Part shown: positions 34,493 through 37,491 of the stretch, one piece after another
Position numbering within the stretch: the first letter of the stretch is position 1
How the letters are laid out: every line of letters begins with the position of its first letter
Source: Nitrosomonadales bacterium
Lineage (GTDB): Bacteria; Pseudomonadota; Gammaproteobacteria; Burkholderiales; SG8-39
Direction: 5' to 3'
NCBI GenBank assembly: GCA_005240145.1
Contig: SBAS01000076.1
Location: 1 to 37,491 of the forward strand
DNA length: 37,491 nucleotides
The notes under the pieces: model-generated
Database searches by the model: none
The model's input: only the letters and a program-made list of their open reading frames with translations
What the model was told of the DNA's origin: nothing
Position numbers and translations under genes: made by a program

Positions 34493-35376
34493 GCTGGTTT
34501 GCCCAGTGAGGCGATGTACCGGTTCATCCACGTGGCGGAGGACGTGACGCCGCCAAAGGTGAAGAGGTGCACGCCGACGACATTGCAATCGGCGTGCGCG
34601 GCGCAGTAATGGGCGATCGCCGAGAGCTGGTCGGACGGTTCGGTGTGCGTCACGAGGCGTACGGCATCCATGCCCTGCGTGCGGAGCGCCCGCAGTGACG
34701 CGCTGACGCCGCAACGCTGCGCATAGCGCAGCAGCGCGACCGGATTGGTCGGGCCGGCCATGCCCACGTAGACGGGGACGCTGGGAGCGCTGCGTGCGAG
34801 GCTGGCGCAGTATTCGACGATGCGCGCGGGAGCGAACGAGAACTGTGTCACCACATAGCTGCCCAGTCCCTGCGCGGCGGCAAGCGATATCTTTTCCGCG
34901 AACGAATTTTCCAGCACGGCGCGCGGAATGCGCGGGTGTCCTTCCGGGTAGCCTGGCAGGCCGATCTCGCGCAGGCCGGAGGCGGCAAGCAGGCCCTCCC
35001 TGATCAACGCCGCGCCGTCGGCGTAGGGACCGATCGCCGCCGGTTCGTCGCCGCCGAGGATCAAAGCCTTGCGCACGCCCGCCTCGCCGACCGCACGCGC
35101 GAGGAAGGTCTGGAGTTCGGCGCGATCCTTGATGCGCCGAGCGGCGATGTGCGGCACGGGTTCCAGCCCCGCTTTGCGCACGGCGACCAGGGTCGGCAGC
35201 GTGTCGAGCAGCTTGTGGCGCGGCAGGTGGTTGACGTAGACCGGCGTGCCCGCCGGCAGCAGCGCGGCGATGTCGCGCGCGTCCTGCGGGCGGTGGGTGC
35301 CCATTTCGAGCGAGCCACCGGAAACAAGTTCCGCCGCTATTGGCAGCGTGCTGCCTTGCTCCGCGATCGCTTCCAT
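34489..35376 (-). CDS. Methylenetetrahydrofolate reductase family protein
   Basis: The start ATG at 35376-35374 has AGGAGGAAGG before it and gives 295 residues beginning MEAIAEQGSTLPIAAELVSG; the frame is open further but the extra part is not conserved. The flavoprotein barrel pattern is seen in VYVNHLPRHKLLDTLPTLVAVRKAGLEPVPHIAARRIKDRAELQTFL, VRKALILGGDEPAAIGPY and FVTQFSF-like YVVTQFSFAPARIVEYCASL. The family reduces methylene-THF to methyl-THF. The sequence is rather far from classical MetF, so a role in one-carbon recovery during aromatic O-demethylation is also possible. Divergent from the dehydratase gene. Confidence 0.85.
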   Translation of the reverse strand: MEAIAEQGSTLPIAAELVSGGSLEMGTHRPQDARDIAALLPAGTPVYVNHLPRHKLLDTLPTLVAVRKAGLEPVPHIAARRIKDRAELQTFLARAVGEAGVRKALILGGDEPAAIGPYADGAALIREGLLAASGLREIGLPGYPEGHPRIPRAVLENSFAEKISLAAAQGLGSYVVTQFSFAPARIVEYCASLARSAPSVPVYVGMAGPTNPVALLRYAQRCGVSASLRALRTQGMDAVRLVTHTEPSDQLSAIAHYCAAHADCNVVGVHLFTFGGVTSSATWMNRYIASLGKPA

Positions 35377-35410
35377 GCAACCCTTCCTCCTGCCGCGACA
35401 GTACGGCCGG

Positions 35411-35428
35411 GGTTGTGGGAACACAACC
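35411..35428. repeat. Inverted repeat in the divergent reductase/dehydratase gap
   Basis: GGTTGTG (35411-35417) and CACAACC (35422-35428) surround GGAA. It sits in the 112-base region between two divergent genes, 35 bases upstream of the reductase start, where an operator would be expected. A half-copy (CACAAC) follows directly. Confidence 0.45.
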
Positions 35429-35447
35429 ACAACTCGACCGGAAGAAT

Positions 35448-35470
35448 AGGTGGGCCACCGCCCACCTTTT
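35448..35470 (+). promoter_or_regulatory. GC-rich hairpin with T-run upstream of the dehydratase gene
   Basis: AGGTGGG (35448-35454) pairs with CCCACCT (35461-35467), followed by further Ts (T-run 35467-35470), so it has the form of an intrinsic terminator. The same bases offer a competing pairing, GGTGG with CCACC (35449-35459). Directly after it lies TACAAT (35470-35475), a possible -10 box for the dehydratase gene. It may be an operator, an attenuator or a terminator for transcripts entering from the left. Confidence 0.4.
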
Positions 35471-35488
35471 ACAATCAAGGACATATGA

Positions 35489-37192
35489 ATGGGAAATGAC
35501 GCGAAGCACGGCCTTGCCAGGGGCCTGACCAATTACGGCGATCCGGCGTTCTCGCTGTATCTCAGGCGCTCGTTCGCCAAGAGCATGGGTTATTCGAGCG
35601 AGATGCTGGCGCGCCCCGTGGTCGGCATCGCCGATTCGCGCAGCGGCTTCAACAACTGCCACCGCCATTTCCCGGAACTGATCGAAGCAGTGAAGCGCGG
35701 CGTCATCGCCGCGGGCGGCCTGCCGGTCGATTTTCCGACGACCTCGCTGGGAGAAGTGTTCCTCAGCCCCACTTCGATGATGTTCCGCAACCTGATGTCG
35801 ATCGACGTGGAGGAGATGGTCCGCGCCCAGCCGATGGACGCGGTGGTGCTGGTGGGCGGCTGCGACAAGACCGTGCCGGCGCAGTTGATGGGCGCGGCGA
35901 GCGCCGACGTGCCGGCGGTGCAGCTCCTCGCAGGGCCGATGATGCCGACCTCCTACCGCGGCGAGCGCCTGGGCGCCTGCACCGATTGCCGTCGCTTCTG
36001 GGCCATGCACCGCGCCGGAACCGTGAACGCGGCGCAGATCGAAGCCGTCGAAGGAAACCTTGCGACCACGGCGGGCACCTGCGCAGTGATGGGGACCGCA
36101 TCCACCATGGCCGCGCTCGCGGAAGCACTGGGCATGGCGTTGCCGGGCAGCGCCGCGATCCCCGCGGTGCATGCTGATCGCCTGCGCGCCGGAGAAGCCA
36201 GCGGCCGGCGCGCGGTGGAACTGGTTGCGCGACCGATCCGCCCTTCGCAGATCATCACGCAGAAATCGGTGGAGAACGCGATCCGCGTGCTGCTTGCAAT
36301 CGGCGGCTCGACCAACGCCATCGTGCACCTCACCGCCATCGCCGGGCGGGTCGGGGTGAAGATCGACCTGCATCGCCTCAATGAAGTGTCCGACTCGACG
36401 CCGGTGCTGGTGGACTTGAAGCCCACCGGCCAGTTCTACATGTCGGACCTTTACGCCGCGGGCGGCGTGGGCGCGGTGCTGCGCGAACTCAAGCCCCTGC
36501 TGCACCTGGATTGCATGACGGTCACCGGCGAGACGCTGGGCGAGCGGCTCAAGCACGAGGAAGGCGCCTGGGTGGATCGCGCGGTGGTGCGGCAGCTCTC
36601 CGAACCGCTGGCGAAAGAGGGCGGGCTGGTGGCGCTGTTCGGTTCGCTTGCGCCCAACGGTGCGATCCTCAAGCGCTCGGCGGCCGACACCAATCTCTTT
36701 GAGCGCGAGGCGAGGGCGGTGGTGTTCAGCTCGCTGGACGACCTCGCCGCGCGCGTGGACGATCCTGCGCTCGACATCAAGGCGGAGGATTTCATGGTGC
36801 TGCAGAACGCCGGCCCGAAGTCCGGCTACGCGATGCCCGAAGCGGGCTACCTGCCGATTCCGCAGAAGCTGGCGCGAGCGGGGCTGAAGGACATGGTGCG
36901 CATTTCGGATGCGAGGATGAGCGGCACCGCCTACGGCACCATCGTGCTGCACGTTTCGCCTGAGGCGGCCGCCGGTGGGCCGCTCGCGCTGGTGCGCAAC
37001 GGCGACCGCATCAAGCTATCCGTGAAGGATCGAAGGATTGATCTGCTTGTTCCTGAAAAAGAATTATCAGAGCGAAAAAAATCCTGGCAACCGCCAGTAG
37101 CAACTCCCGCGCGCGGCTATGCCAAGCTCTACATGGATCACGTGCTGCAGGCGGAACAGGGCTGCGACTTCGACTTCCTGCGCAAAGCCTAG
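35489..37192 (+). CDS. IlvD/Edd family dehydratase (sugar-acid or dihydroxy-acid)
   Basis: A 567-residue iron-sulfur dehydratase. The three cluster cysteines are C57 (SGFNNCHRHF), C125 (LVGGCDKTVPAQ) and C198 (TTAGTCAVMGTASTM). K127 next to C125 is the usual modified metal ligand, and S478 in SDARMSGTAYG is the catalytic base. The family removes water from sugar acids (arabonate, xylonate, gluconate) or from dihydroxy-acids in valine and isoleucine synthesis. The three-cysteine pattern with an NxCHRHF first site suggests the sugar-acid group. AAGG at 35477-35480 fits the ATG at 35489; an ATG at 35485 opens only a 4-codon frame. It ends just before a convergent gene. Confidence 0.9.
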   Translation: MGNDAKHGLARGLTNYGDPAFSLYLRRSFAKSMGYSSEMLARPVVGIADSRSGFNNCHRHFPELIEAVKRGVIAAGGLPVDFPTTSLGEVFLSPTSMMFRNLMSIDVEEMVRAQPMDAVVLVGGCDKTVPAQLMGAASADVPAVQLLAGPMMPTSYRGERLGACTDCRRFWAMHRAGTVNAAQIEAVEGNLATTAGTCAVMGTASTMAALAEALGMALPGSAAIPAVHADRLRAGEASGRRAVELVARPIRPSQIITQKSVENAIRVLLAIGGSTNAIVHLTAIAGRVGVKIDLHRLNEVSDSTPVLVDLKPTGQFYMSDLYAAGGVGAVLRELKPLLHLDCMTVTGETLGERLKHEEGAWVDRAVVRQLSEPLAKEGGLVALFGSLAPNGAILKRSAADTNLFEREARAVVFSSLDDLAARVDDPALDIKAEDFMVLQNAGPKSGYAMPEAGYLPIPQKLARAGLKDMVRISDARMSGTAYGTIVLHVSPEAAAGGPLALVRNGDRIKLSVKDRRIDLLVPEKELSERKKSWQPPVATPARGYAKLYMDHVLQAEQGCDFDFLRKA

Positions 37193-37491
37193 TTATTTCG
37201 CGTACTCGTACGTCAGCTCGTATTCGCCGTCGCTGTCGATCACCAGCAATGCGCGCGTCCAGGCGCGCCGGTCGGGCGGCAGCTTGTCGTTCAGGCTGAC
37301 GATGCGCCCGGTGAGTTCGCGCGTATTGCAGGGCACCAGCGGCTCGCCGTCGTCGATGCTGTCGAGCACGTTGGAGAAACGAAATCTGGAGTTCTTTTCC
37401 TTGCCGCCGCCCTGGTCGGTGATCTCGACCCAGGCCCTTTTCCAGTCCTGCGGCAGGCCGGGGGACAGGCAGAAGAAAATGCTCTCGATCA
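37193..37491 (-). CDS. Unidentified protein, C-terminal 98 residues (partial)
   Basis: Reading leftward, an open frame enters from the right window edge and ends with TAA at 37195-37193, right at the dehydratase stop. It includes FFCLSPGLPQDWKRAWVEIT, then RFRFSNVLDSIDDGEPLVPC and NDKLPPDRRAWTRALLVIDS and DGEYELTYEYAK. Codon choice and the W/R/D pattern look like a real protein. The final W..A.L.IDSDG.YEL.YEY resembles DUF600/YezG-type immunity-like proteins, but that is only an impression. The start and most of the gene lie outside. Confidence 0.7.
   Translation of the reverse strand, partial: IESIFFCLSPGLPQDWKRAWVEITDQGGGKEKNSRFRFSNVLDSIDDGEPLVPCNTRELTGRIVSLNDKLPPDRRAWTRALLVIDSDGEYELTYEYAK

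Noticed and set aside
34136-36952. A very long - strand open frame (over 900 codons) across the DUF1501 end, reductase and dehydratase genes
   Set aside because: It crosses three well-supported genes and has no recognisable domain of its own; in GC-rich DNA the antisense frames of genes stay open by composition. Only the reductase-coding part in its own frame is real.
35489-37192. Calling the dehydratase IlvD of branched-chain amino acid synthesis
   Set aside because: The cysteine pattern and context do not support a biosynthetic role, and sugar-acid dehydratases of the same family fit at least as well; left without a gene symbol.

Overview
The window is a GC-rich chromosomal segment from a proteobacterium, most likely a betaproteobacterium. 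It starts inside the last codons of tuf, so the str operon runs directly into the S10, spc and alpha ribosomal protein blocks. The protein sequences look betaproteobacterial, the order is the standard one, and the neighbours further on (TRAP transporter, aromatic-acid enzymes, type III asparaginase) fit soil or freshwater Burkholderiales-like bacteria. No species is named because nothing in the sequence fixes one.

Region 1 (1-14408, + strand) is translation, secretion and transcription: tuf end, rpsJ-rplC-rplD-rplW-rplB-rpsS-rplV-rpsC-rplP-rpmC-rpsQ, then rplN-rplX-rplE-rpsN-rpsH-rplF-rplR-rpsE-rpmD-rplO-secY-rpmJ, then rpsM-rpsK-rpsD-rpoA-rplQ. infA is missing from its common betaproteobacterial place between secY and rpmJ. 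Several ribosomal proteins carry unusual low-complexity tails (S19, S3, both ends of L5). S4 has the zinc-binding four-cysteine form. A clear sigma70-type promoter precedes rpsM, and a long inverted repeat covers the end of rpmJ.

Region 2 (14429-21818, - strand) is a tightly packed operon read leftward: iorA-iorB (2-oxoacid:ferredoxin oxidoreductase), a gentisate 1,2-dioxygenase-like cupin, a kynurenine-formamidase-like alpha/beta hydrolase, a transglutaminase-like protein and a glycerate kinase. Most junctions are 4-base overlaps.

Region 3 (21924-29851, + strand) holds a TylF-type methyltransferase, a hairpin and a tiny ORF. A probable operon follows: octopine-dehydrogenase-like enzyme, 3-hydroxyacyl-CoA-dehydrogenase-like enzyme, tripartite TRAP transporter (dctP, dctQ, dctM), an FAD monooxygenase like salicylyl-CoA 5-hydroxylase, and a type III L-asparaginase. 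A convergent aryl-CoA synthetase (feruloyl-CoA synthase-like) follows on the - strand. Aryl-CoA ligase, aryl-CoA hydroxylase and gentisate dioxygenase together suggest CoA-dependent breakdown of an aromatic acid through gentisate. This is an inference from family membership, and the thioesterase and the later ring-cleavage steps are not in the window.

Region 4 (31599-37491) holds a strongly deleted remnant of a MetE-like methyltransferase gene, a DUF1800-DUF1501 pair (the second with a Tat-type signal), a methylenetetrahydrofolate-reductase-like gene, a divergently read sugar-acid/dihydroxy-acid dehydratase, and the C-terminal part of an unidentified - strand gene. No transcription regulator, tRNA, rRNA, insertion sequence, CRISPR array or phage gene was found. 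The most notable observations are the S4 zinc form and ribosomal tails, the MetE-like remnant, a repeated leaderless-type promoter/start arrangement in region 3-4, and the composition of the iorAB-cupin-glycerate kinase operon.
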